Part shown: positions 17,561-26,265 of the stretch, one piece after another | Numbering within the stretch: position 1 is the first letter of the stretch | Layout: each line of letters starts with the position of its first letter | Origin: Dysgonamonadaceae bacterium | Lineage (GTDB): Bacteria; Bacteroidota; Bacteroidia; Bacteroidales; Azobacteroidaceae | Reading direction: 5' to 3' | Assembly (NCBI GenBank): GCA_031270075.1 | Contig: JAISYG010000076.1 | Location: 1-32,024 of the forward strand | Length of the DNA: 32,024 nt | Notes under the pieces: generated by a model | Seen by the model: the letters and a program-made list of their open reading frames with translations, nothing else | What the model was told of the DNA's origin: nothing | The model's database searches: none | Translations under genes and position numbers: made by a program

Positions 17561-20500
17561 ATGAGAAATATTCTATTGTTAATTTTTATGTCGATTAGTT
17601 CTCCCGGATGGGCGCAAACAGCAGCCTTGGTAGCGAAGGGAACAGTGAAAAATGTGCAGGGTGAAACCTTGATTGGTGTAAATGTCCGCCTGAAAGACTC
17701 CAAGGTGGGCGTTGTTACCGATATGGATGGGCAGTTTGAATTGACCATCCCTGCGTCGGTAAAAAATCCTGTTCTCCTTTTTTCCTACGTCGGATACAAG
17801 GAGAAGGAAGTTCCGTATAAAGGTGTTGAACTCGCTATTTTGCTCGAAGATAACACTGTATTGAGCGAAGTAGTAGTTACAGGCCTCTTTAATCGCGCGA
17901 AGGAAAGCTATACAGGCGCCGCCAGTATGGTTACGCGCAAAGATTTGGATTTGGCGGGAGCAAGCGGTGTACTGTCCTCTTTGCATAACATAGACCCTTC
18001 GTTCAATATGTTGGAAAATAACCTTTTCGGTTCCGACCCCAACAACATCGAGGCTATGAATATTACCATGCGTGGTTCTACCAGTCTGGCCGATGTACAA
18101 AACGCCGGGCAAACCACTGCTTCCAAGTCCAATCTTCCGCTTTTTATCGTGGATAAGTTTGAGGTGGAACTCAAAGATGTGATTGACTTGGACAACAACC
18201 GCGTCGAAAGCATTACCATTTTGAAAGATGCCGCCTCTACCGCACTTTACGGTTCCAAAGGGGCGAACGGCGTAGTGGTTATCACCACCCGCAAGCCGCA
18301 GACGGGTAAACTTACGGTGTCTTATCGCGGAAAAACTTCCTTTCAGGCTCCCGACCTTTCGTCTTATAATTTAATGAATGCTTCCGAAAAACTGGATTAC
18401 GAGTTGGCGGCCGGACTGTATTCCTATCTCTCGCCTACCATAGAAGAGAATTTGATGGCTGTTTACAACCACAGGCGTATTGATGCCGAACGCGGCGTAA
18501 ATACTTACTGGCTCAGTTTTCCGGTGCGTTTGGGAGTGGGGCAGGAGCATAACCTGTCTGTCGAAGGCGGCGAAAACGCCATGCGTTATGCGATTAACCT
18601 CGGCTATTCCAACAATGTGGGTGTAATGAAAGGTTCCGACCGCAATACTTTCAACGGCAATGTGTTTCTTTCTTACGAAAAAGGGAGTTTGCTGTTTTCC
18701 AACGACTTGGGCATAACGAGCAACAAAGCCCACCATTCACATTACGGCAGTTTCAGCCGTTATGCTAAAATGAATGCGTATTACAGTCCTTTCGATGAGG
18801 ACGGAAATCTTATCAAACAGTTGGACAATGTAAACTATTACAGCTTACCCAATATTTACATGAACAATAACCGTAACAGCCTGAATCCGCTTTGGGATGC
18901 TTCGCTTCCGCAACGAAACGATGCAAGCTACATCCGCATACGCAATAATTTCGGGCTGGACTGGTACATCCTTCCCGAAACCTTTTTCCTGCGCGGGCGT
19001 TTCAGCATTACGCGCGAAGAAAGTCGCAGCGACTACTATCTTTCAGCCGAACATTCGAGCTTCGCCAACATTTCCGAAAGTAATTTCAACAGAAAAGGCT
19101 CGTACAGTTTGAGTATCGGCAGCCGTACCGATTTCAATGGCGATGTTACGCTCAATTTTAATAAAACGTTAGCCAAAGTACATCAATTGGCAGGCGGGGG
19201 AGGTTTGAATATTTATCAGGAGCTAACCGAAAAAAATATATTTAATGCCGAAGGATTTCCCGTTTCGGATATGAATTATATTACCGCCGCCACGCAATAC
19301 GAAGAAAATGGTCATCCCGACGGAAGCGAGGAATTACGGCGCGGGTTAAAAGCCTACGGTTTTGTGAACTATACTTACAGTCGCCGCTATTTTAGCGATT
19401 TATCTTATGCGCTTGAAGGAAATTCGCAGTTTGGAGCCGAAAAGCGTTTTGCACCATTCTGGTCGGTGGGCTTGGGTTGGAATGCGCATCAGGAACGTTT
19501 TCTGAAAGACGATGCCGTGTTGGATGTTTTCCGTATGCGGGTTTCATACGGTTCTACCGGTTCGGTAAAGTTTTCACCCTATCAGGCTATGACCATGTAC
19601 AGTGTTATTAACCACCTCAATTATCGCGGCTTGTCCGGTCTTTCGCTTATGGGTTTGGGAAACGCCGGACTGGGATGGCAAAAAACCAATACACTCAACC
19701 TGGGGATGGATGTTGAACTCCTCGACCGCCGCATTACCGCCAAAGTGGATGCTTACAATAAAATAACCAACGATTTGATAACCATGCTGTTCGTTCCCGC
19801 ATCGAGCGGTTTTGCGGGTTACACGGCAAATATCGGGCAAATTGCCAATAGGGGCATCGAAGCCGAACTGAAATGGCAGGTTATCCGAGATAATGACCAC
19901 CGATTGTTTTGGACTGTGGGCGCGTCGGTGGTACATAATAAAAACGAAGTGTTGAAAATTTCCGACACATTGGATGCGCTCAACGAACAACTGACTTCCG
20001 AAGAAGGAAAAACGAGTGATGAAATAGCCCTCCAACGCCGTAATCCGGCTTTTTTGATAAAAGAAGGCGAATCGATAAACACCATTTTTGCTGTAAAATC
20101 AAAGGGAATTGACCCCAGCACGGGCAAGGAAATTTTTGTGCAGTTGGATGGCACGGAAACGTTTGAATGGTCGGCAAGCGATTTAGCGGCTTGCGGTACT
20201 ACCGACCCGCTTATTTGGGGAAATCTGAATACCTCGCTGCGTTTCCGCGACTTTACTTTCACTACTTTTTTCTCTTACCGTTTGGGCGCTTATACTTACA
20301 ACAATGCGCTGATTGAAAAGGTGGAAAACATTATTCCGTATGAAAATGCCGACCGCCGAGCCTTGTACGACCGTTGGAAAAAGCCCGGCGATGTATCTTA
20401 TTTCAAAAGCGTGAAGGATTTTACTTCCACGAATGCCACTACGCGTTTTGTGATGAAAAATAATTATGTGGAATGTTCTTCAATCAACTTGCGCTACGAT

Positions 20501-20659
20501 GTTCCGCGCGAATGGATAAAGAAAAACCTGAAAATTTCCGCCGTTTCTTTACAGGGAACAGCCGAAAACTTGTTCTATACCTCAACGATTAAGCGTGAAA
20601 GAGGAACTTCCTATCCGTTTTCAAACAAATTTTATTTTACGATGACAGTCAATTTTTAA
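17561..20659 (+). CDS. SusC/RagA-family TonB-dependent outer-membrane transporter (no STN domain)
   Basis: Signal peptide, CarboxypepD_reg-like domain, LSEVVVTG TonB-box region, plug IDLDNNRVESITILKDAASTALYGSKGANGVVVITTRK, barrel ending FYFTMTVNF. Confidence 0.95.
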   Translation: MRNILLLIFMSISSPGWAQTAALVAKGTVKNVQGETLIGVNVRLKDSKVGVVTDMDGQFELTIPASVKNPVLLFSYVGYKEKEVPYKGVELAILLEDNTVLSEVVVTGLFNRAKESYTGAASMVTRKDLDLAGASGVLSSLHNIDPSFNMLENNLFGSDPNNIEAMNITMRGSTSLADVQNAGQTTASKSNLPLFIVDKFEVELKDVIDLDNNRVESITILKDAASTALYGSKGANGVVVITTRKPQTGKLTVSYRGKTSFQAPDLSSYNLMNASEKLDYELAAGLYSYLSPTIEENLMAVYNHRRIDAERGVNTYWLSFPVRLGVGQEHNLSVEGGENAMRYAINLGYSNNVGVMKGSDRNTFNGNVFLSYEKGSLLFSNDLGITSNKAHHSHYGSFSRYAKMNAYYSPFDEDGNLIKQLDNVNYYSLPNIYMNNNRNSLNPLWDASLPQRNDASYIRIRNNFGLDWYILPETFFLRGRFSITREESRSDYYLSAEHSSFANISESNFNRKGSYSLSIGSRTDFNGDVTLNFNKTLAKVHQLAGGGGLNIYQELTEKNIFNAEGFPVSDMNYITAATQYEENGHPDGSEELRRGLKAYGFVNYTYSRRYFSDLSYALEGNSQFGAEKRFAPFWSVGLGWNAHQERFLKDDAVLDVFRMRVSYGSTGSVKFSPYQAMTMYSVINHLNYRGLSGLSLMGLGNAGLGWQKTNTLNLGMDVELLDRRITAKVDAYNKITNDLITMLFVPASSGFAGYTANIGQIANRGIEAELKWQVIRDNDHRLFWTVGASVVHNKNEVLKISDTLDALNEQLTSEEGKTSDEIALQRRNPAFLIKEGESINTIFAVKSKGIDPSTGKEIFVQLDGTETFEWSASDLAACGTTDPLIWGNLNTSLRFRDFTFTTFFSYRLGAYTYNNALIEKVENIIPYENADRRALYDRWKKPGDVSYFKSVKDFTSTNATTRFVMKNNYVECSSINLRYDVPREWIKKNLKISAVSLQGTAENLFYTSTIKRERGTSYPFSNKFYFTMTVNF

Positions 20660-20669
20660 GAATTAAACG

Positions 20670-22220
20670 ATGAAACATATACTCATAAAAAAACTGGGAA
20701 ATCTCCTCATCATGGCCATCATGGTTCAGACATGGGTTTCCTGCAACGATTTTCTTGATGTCAGTCCGCGTGGAACGGAAAAAGCGGAGGATGTATATGC
20801 CACACAAAGCGGTTTCCGCAATGTGCTGAACGGCGTGTATATGCAGCTTTCCGATGCCAATTTGTACGGCAAAAACACCAGTTATTACTTGCCTGAACTC
20901 CTGGCGCGTCATTGGACTTTACCCTCCGATAATTTTTCGGATAATACGTATATTGTCCCGAATTATAATTTTGCCAATTACAATGGTAATTCGTTTTTCA
21001 CTTCGGTTTGGCAATCGTATTACAAAGCCGTAGCCCAGTTGAATAATCTTTTGGAGGAATTAGACAAAACCGATGTAAAGTTTTCCGACGATACGGAACA
21101 TTTTATCCGCGCCGAAGCGCTCGGACTTCGCGCTTTCATTCATTTGGAAGTTTTGCGCTATTGGGGGCCTGCGCCTCTTGTTGCAATGTCTGAAACGCCT
21201 GCCGTTCCTTACGTTACCGAAATGACTTTTGAAACGCAGAAGTTGCTCACTTTACCTTGGATGGAGGTTGCGGAAAAAATACGGAAAGACTTGGATGCGG
21301 CGCAAGCCCTATTGAAGCAGTATGATTTAATACAAAACGTATCGGCTTCCAATCTCAACTCGACTTCTACTTCGGGCGGCGGCAAACTGGAGGACCTTTG
21401 GTTTCATTTCCGGCAAAACCGTTTCAATTATTATGCGGTACTGGCTACCAAGGCCCGCTTGTATAACTGGATGAAAGCCGACCCGGCTTATCCGCTTGCG
21501 GCGAAAGATTCGGCGGCTTATTATGCCGCAGAGGTGATTAATGCCGTCAATGCGGAAAGCGGGCAAAAGCAGTTTGAGTTTACCACTTCGTTGAATTTGG
21601 CAACCAACGGACTGAATATGTCCGGCGAATGTATTTTCGCACTGCACAATCCTTTATTGCAGGATGTGATTCAGACGGCGTTTAAAGATAATCCGCCGCA
21701 ACTCACGCAAAGCACCGCCAACCTGGATGTGGCTTACGAAGCCGCAGCCAATGCCAATGACTTGCGCTACGGCTCTATCACAACCGGACGTTACTGGCAA
21801 AGCGTTTATGTGCCGAATATAGGTACTTTCAACCGTTTTATGAAATACGCCGACGACAGCCGAACGACTTACGGAACAACATTGACACGCAACCAGATAC
21901 CTGTTGTCCGTTTGTCGGAAATGTATTTTATCCTCATAGAAAATACGGATAATATATCGACGGTGAAGAATACTTTCCGCACTTTTCAGCAAGCACGGAA
22001 TTTCAGCTTGAGTTCGATTTCTTCGCTCGCTACGCCCGTCGATGTGTTGAATAAGTTGGAAAAAGAATACCGAAAGGAGTTTTACGGCGAAGGACAAATG
22101 TTTTTCTTTTACAAAAAACAAGGCTACGTATCGTTCACTTATCCCGATGCGTTTAGTCTGCCGCAAGGCTTGGAAAGTTATCGTTTGCCTCTGCCGAAAA
22201 GTCAACAACAGTTTGAGTAA
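20670..22220 (+). CDS. SusD/RagB-family outer-membrane lipoprotein
   Basis: Lipobox TWVSC; NDFLDVSPRGTEKAEDVY; RAEALGLRAFIHLEVLRYWGPAP; C-term RKEFYGEGQMFFFYKKQG. Confidence 0.95.
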   Translation: MKHILIKKLGNLLIMAIMVQTWVSCNDFLDVSPRGTEKAEDVYATQSGFRNVLNGVYMQLSDANLYGKNTSYYLPELLARHWTLPSDNFSDNTYIVPNYNFANYNGNSFFTSVWQSYYKAVAQLNNLLEELDKTDVKFSDDTEHFIRAEALGLRAFIHLEVLRYWGPAPLVAMSETPAVPYVTEMTFETQKLLTLPWMEVAEKIRKDLDAAQALLKQYDLIQNVSASNLNSTSTSGGGKLEDLWFHFRQNRFNYYAVLATKARLYNWMKADPAYPLAAKDSAAYYAAEVINAVNAESGQKQFEFTTSLNLATNGLNMSGECIFALHNPLLQDVIQTAFKDNPPQLTQSTANLDVAYEAAANANDLRYGSITTGRYWQSVYVPNIGTFNRFMKYADDSRTTYGTTLTRNQIPVVRLSEMYFILIENTDNISTVKNTFRTFQQARNFSLSSISSLATPVDVLNKLEKEYRKEFYGEGQMFFFYKKQGYVSFTYPDAFSLPQGLESYRLPLPKSQQQFE

Positions 22221-22241
22221 GGTGCTAATGTGTTTATGAAA

Positions 22242-22263
22242 ATTCAATTATTCAGTTATTTAT
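22242..22263 (+). repeat. Leader repeat copy 1: ATTCAATTATTCAGTTATTTAT
   Basis: Identical 22-mer at 23042-23063. Confidence 0.85.
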
Positions 22264-22269
22264 AAGAGT

Positions 22270-23007
22270 ATGAAAAAGAAATATAGCTTCTGGTTTGCCA
22301 CTTTCCGCCTCTCGCTTATTGGTTTACTCCTGGCAAGTTGTACCGAAGAAACACCGCTTTTGTATCAAAACGACCCCGCCATTTATTTTGGCGGCGACAG
22401 CCTGTCGGTTTCTTTTACCGAAATTGACGGCGATGCCTACATTTTTCAAGTGCCGGTCGTTACGCAGGGCGACACAAGCGGCGTAGCTCGTCAAGTAGTT
22501 CTAAGTCAGGATACCCTTTATGCTTTACCTGCCGGATATGACCGCGCTCAATTAGACGTGAATTATGAATTAGACCACCCCTCTGCGGTTTATGCTATTC
22601 CGGCGGGCAAAGCAGGCGTCAATTTGGCTGTGAAAGTTTTCCGCACGCCCGATTTTCTGGAAGGAAAATCATACGTTCTTGATTTACGCTTGCTTCCTAC
22701 CGCCGATTTCCGTTTGGGAATGAAAAACAAACAGCATTTCCGCCTTAAATTTTCGGGTTTACCGGTCAAACCGAGTAATTGGGACAGTTTTTGGGGAATT
22801 AATATTTTCGGATCCAGTTGGGGACCTGTAAAGCATGATTTTATTATTACCGCTTGCGGAAAAATCGACTGGAAAGTCCCTGTTGATGTTGCTTTGGGTT
22901 TTTATTATCAATTCAAAGCCAAACAAGCGTTAGCCGAATACAATACCGCTCACCCCGATGCGCCCCTGAGCGAAAGGGATGGTACCCGGGTGAGTTTCGA
23001 GAATTAA
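22270..23007 (+). CDS. DUF4843-type lipoprotein
   Basis: Lipobox LLASC; position after SusD; YFGGDSLSVSFTEIDGDAYIFQVPV and C-terminal pattern. Confidence 0.8.
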   Translation: MKKKYSFWFATFRLSLIGLLLASCTEETPLLYQNDPAIYFGGDSLSVSFTEIDGDAYIFQVPVVTQGDTSGVARQVVLSQDTLYALPAGYDRAQLDVNYELDHPSAVYAIPAGKAGVNLAVKVFRTPDFLEGKSYVLDLRLLPTADFRLGMKNKQHFRLKFSGLPVKPSNWDSFWGINIFGSSWGPVKHDFIITACGKIDWKVPVDVALGFYYQFKAKQALAEYNTAHPDAPLSERDGTRVSFEN

Positions 23008-23041
23008 TGACCGTGCGTATGTGAATTTCTGTTATTCAATG

Positions 23042-23063
23042 ATTCAATTATTCAGTTATTTAT
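23042..23063 (+). repeat. Leader repeat copy 2, overlapping the PKD-like gene start
   Basis: Identical to 22242-22263. Confidence 0.85.
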
Positions 23064-24669
23064 GAGAAAAACGATAAATCTTTTTACTTTTTGCCTTTTG
23101 CTTTTGGCTTTTGGCTCGTGCAGTATGGAAGATTTGGGCAATTACAACTATTTGCCCGAAGAAGCCGTTTTGCCGGTTTCGGTAGATTCCCTGATCATTC
23201 CGCAGGAATCCCAGCCTTTGTTGCGTTTCGGCAAACTGTATTGCGACCCTGCTTTCGGGCGTTTCGACAGTACGCAGCAATACTCTTACCGTTGGTATGT
23301 AATCGAAAACGTTACCGGACGCATTCCCAAACGCATCGAACTCCATTCGACGGACAAAAACCTGCGCATCGAAATCGATTCGCTGGAAGCCGGAAGTTAT
23401 CATTTATACCTCGAAGTCAGGGTGAAATCCACCCCGCCACACGATATTTTTGCCAAAGCATCTTTACACATTGTGGTTTCCGATACACAGTTCAACAATG
23501 GCTGGTATGTGTTAAAAGACGATGGCGAACAGACAAACATCGACTACTTTGAACGTAGTTATTATTCGCAAACCCATCCGTCCTTAGCGCAGAGCGAGAA
23601 TATTATCCGTTTTGCTTCCATTCCGGGACGGGCGGTTTCCTTAGCTTATTTGTACCGTTATTATTATATGAACGAAGACAATGTGGCCACGAAAGGGCAG
23701 GGGTGGGTTATACAAACCGACCAGACCATTGTGGGATTGTCCAATACGCTGGCGAAGTATTATAAAGCCACTTTCGACGATAATTTTTACGATGCGCCTG
23801 CACAAGTCCGTCCGCAAGGCGTATACATTGTGCCTACGGCCGGCGATGCGGCAAACGGCATTTGGCTGATGAACGCCAACCGCCTGTATTCCATTTACGG
23901 TATGTCGCTTAATATCGGGAAGTTTTCGCCTAAAAACCTGTTGAACGGAGGCGCAGTAGATATTTTTCCGGAAATTCTGTACAGCGATGCTCATGCTTTT
24001 GTTTACGAAGCTAACACCGGAACATTTTATTACGCTCCTCCGCTTGAAGGAACACTTATTCAATTGGATGTAAGTGATTTGAACTATGATTACATTCCCA
24101 ATATCGAATTAATTCGCCAAAAACAAGTACAGCCGGTGCGTATACTCAGCACGCTGACTTCGGCTAATTATACAGCTACCGCTTACGGACTGGCTTTACT
24201 GAAACATAAACAGCAGGACAAGTATTATTTGGCCAAAGTGGAAAGCCGGCAGAGTGGCAGTCCTTTTGCTTTTATCAAGGACTTGGATGCTACGGCCGAT
24301 ATTTTGAATCCCGAAATAACGGTGATGGCTGCCACCCATTTGGCAAACGTCATTTACTATGCCAAAAACGGCAACGAACTGTGGATTTACACCGATAGCG
24401 ACGGACCTGTCGCCGACCGCCAAAAAAAGGAAATCGTCTATCCGGCAGGCGAAACGATCACTTATATTCGTCCTATACAACGGCCTGCGGCAGGAGGCAA
24501 CCTCTCTTGGGTTTGCATACTGACCCATACTGCCGATGGCAATTATAATTTCTATGTTTATAACACTTTAGGTGCAACGCCTGAGCTGGATTCTGAAAAT
24601 CCGGCGCAACCTGTTTTGAGCGGAACAGGATATGCACGCATGGTTTTTCCCCATTTCCCCGACAGGTAA
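23062..24669 (+). CDS. PKD-like family lipoprotein
   Basis: Lipobox FGSC; SMEDLGNYNYLPEE; YSYRWYVI...GSYHLYLEVR; position after DUF4843. Confidence 0.78.
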   Translation: MRKTINLFTFCLLLLAFGSCSMEDLGNYNYLPEEAVLPVSVDSLIIPQESQPLLRFGKLYCDPAFGRFDSTQQYSYRWYVIENVTGRIPKRIELHSTDKNLRIEIDSLEAGSYHLYLEVRVKSTPPHDIFAKASLHIVVSDTQFNNGWYVLKDDGEQTNIDYFERSYYSQTHPSLAQSENIIRFASIPGRAVSLAYLYRYYYMNEDNVATKGQGWVIQTDQTIVGLSNTLAKYYKATFDDNFYDAPAQVRPQGVYIVPTAGDAANGIWLMNANRLYSIYGMSLNIGKFSPKNLLNGGAVDIFPEILYSDAHAFVYEANTGTFYYAPPLEGTLIQLDVSDLNYDYIPNIELIRQKQVQPVRILSTLTSANYTATAYGLALLKHKQQDKYYLAKVESRQSGSPFAFIKDLDATADILNPEITVMAATHLANVIYYAKNGNELWIYTDSDGPVADRQKKEIVYPAGETITYIRPIQRPAAGGNLSWVCILTHTADGNYNFYVYNTLGATPELDSENPAQPVLSGTGYARMVFPHFPDR

Positions 24670-24702
24670 TTTGGAAAAACAATCAAACTAAAAACACACA
24701 GA

Positions 24703-26061
24703 ATGACTAAAAAACTTATTTTCTGCATCCTGTTGCTCGCCTTCGGCTTGACTGCACGGGCTGCACAGCAGAAAGAATACACCGTTATCAAGGGAAAGGT
24801 GTTGGACGAAAACATCAAGTCCTTGCGTTTGTGTAAGACCATCGATGGGAAAACCTTTCCATACGCTACAACCAACGTTGCGGCGGACGGCTCTTACGGT
24901 TTTGCCTTTGTGCCTGAAGCATCGGAATTTTACACTCTCGGAACTACGCACTTTGAACACACTGTTTACGTGAAAGCGGGCGACGAAATCAATGTGAACA
25001 TTGCCGTCGATGGAGCCGAATTGACAGGAACGAATTCTCCCGAAAACCTCGCACTTTACCGCTGGCTCGCCGCTGCGCAAACGGTTCGCACCAAAGCTAC
25101 GCGTATCGGAAATAACTCCACGTTCCTGGATTTTTTTCCCGACCTTGAGAAACTTGCCGCCGAAAAAGAAACCATCAAAGCCTCTGTTAACAGTGGAAAC
25201 AATGCTTTTGATGCTTTGCTGCGCACAAAAATGGACTACGATTTGGATTATTATGCGCTGATGTTTCTATATACACCTCGTGTGAAACAACCGAAGAAAA
25301 CGGACGAAACGCCTTATTACACGACGCTTGTCAGCGAAAATAAATTCAACACCCCAGCGGTTCTGCTCTTTCCCGAAGGCATGAAATTATTAGGTCTTTA
25401 CCTGATGTACAACAGAATCAATAACGGTGTAAACGGAACGGAACCTGTAAGTTACGATTTGCCGCTTATTCCCGAATGGCAATTGAAAGGCGAGTATGTG
25501 TTGAATAATTATTTCGGCGGTTTGCAAACGTACGAGGCTTACGAAGAGGCGATGCAAATGTACGGACAATATTTCATCACGCCCAAACAAAAAAAACGTT
25601 CCGAATTTATCGGATCGACACTTTATCAGGCGGAAGCCGGTCGTCAAGCTGCCGATTTTACGTATCCCGATGGGGATGGAAAACTTTATTCGCTGGCAGA
25701 CTTTAAGGGCAAAGTGGTGGTGGTGGATTTGTGGGCGACCTGGTGCGGACCTTGCCTCCAACAAATTCCGTACATGAAAAAATTAGAAGAAACCATGCGC
25801 GGACGCGATGTGGTGTTTGTGGGTATTTCGATAGATGCCGAAAAAGACAAAGCCCTATGGAAACAGATGATTGCGGACAAGCAACTTCCCGGTATTCATC
25901 TTTATGCCGGAGTTGACAGCAAGATTACCAACGACTACAAGGTAAACACCATTCCGCGTTATTTGCTTTTCGATAAGAAAGGTCGCGTTGTTACCGACAA
26001 CGCGCCTCGTTTTGATAACCCCGAATTGAAAAAACTCCTCGAAAAGGAATTGGCAAGATAG
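24703..26061 (+). CDS. TlpA-family thiol-disulfide oxidoreductase with DUF4369-like N-terminus
   Basis: Signal peptide; ADFTYPDGDGKLYSLADFKGKVVVVDLWATWCGPCLQQIPYMKKLEE. Confidence 0.9.
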   Translation: MTKKLIFCILLLAFGLTARAAQQKEYTVIKGKVLDENIKSLRLCKTIDGKTFPYATTNVAADGSYGFAFVPEASEFYTLGTTHFEHTVYVKAGDEINVNIAVDGAELTGTNSPENLALYRWLAAAQTVRTKATRIGNNSTFLDFFPDLEKLAAEKETIKASVNSGNNAFDALLRTKMDYDLDYYALMFLYTPRVKQPKKTDETPYYTTLVSENKFNTPAVLLFPEGMKLLGLYLMYNRINNGVNGTEPVSYDLPLIPEWQLKGEYVLNNYFGGLQTYEAYEEAMQMYGQYFITPKQKKRSEFIGSTLYQAEAGRQAADFTYPDGDGKLYSLADFKGKVVVVDLWATWCGPCLQQIPYMKKLEETMRGRDVVFVGISIDAEKDKALWKQMIADKQLPGIHLYAGVDSKITNDYKVNTIPRYLLFDKKGRVVTDNAPRFDNPELKKLLEKELAR

Positions 26062-26087
26062 GGTAGTGTGCTCTGCTTGCTTCCCTG

Positions 26088-26177
26088 CCGCAGGTCGCTG
26101 ACCTGCGGTGATGAAAGTCCTGCCTTGCAGGCAGAGGCTGGTGTGTTATGCTTGTACCGCAAGTCAGCGACTTGCGG
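26088..26177. repeat. Pair of 9-bp-stem palindromes of a dispersed repeat type
   Basis: CCGCAGGTC-GCT-GACCTGCGG (26088-26108) and CCGCAAGTC-AGC-GACTTGCGG (26157-26177). Confidence 0.85.
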
Positions 26178-26206
26178 AGTGGTCACTAACGGCAAAAAAC
26201 AAAAAA

Positions 26207-26253
26207 GAACCGGAAAACGGATAAAAGTCCGACTTTTATCTGTTCTCCGGTTC
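26207..26253. terminator. Bidirectional terminator between convergent tlpA-like gene and xylE
   Basis: GAACCGGAAAACGGATAAAAGT-CCG-ACTTTTATCTGTTCTCCGGTTC with A/T-runs on either side. Confidence 0.8.
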
Positions 26254-26265
26254 TCTTTACCTTTT

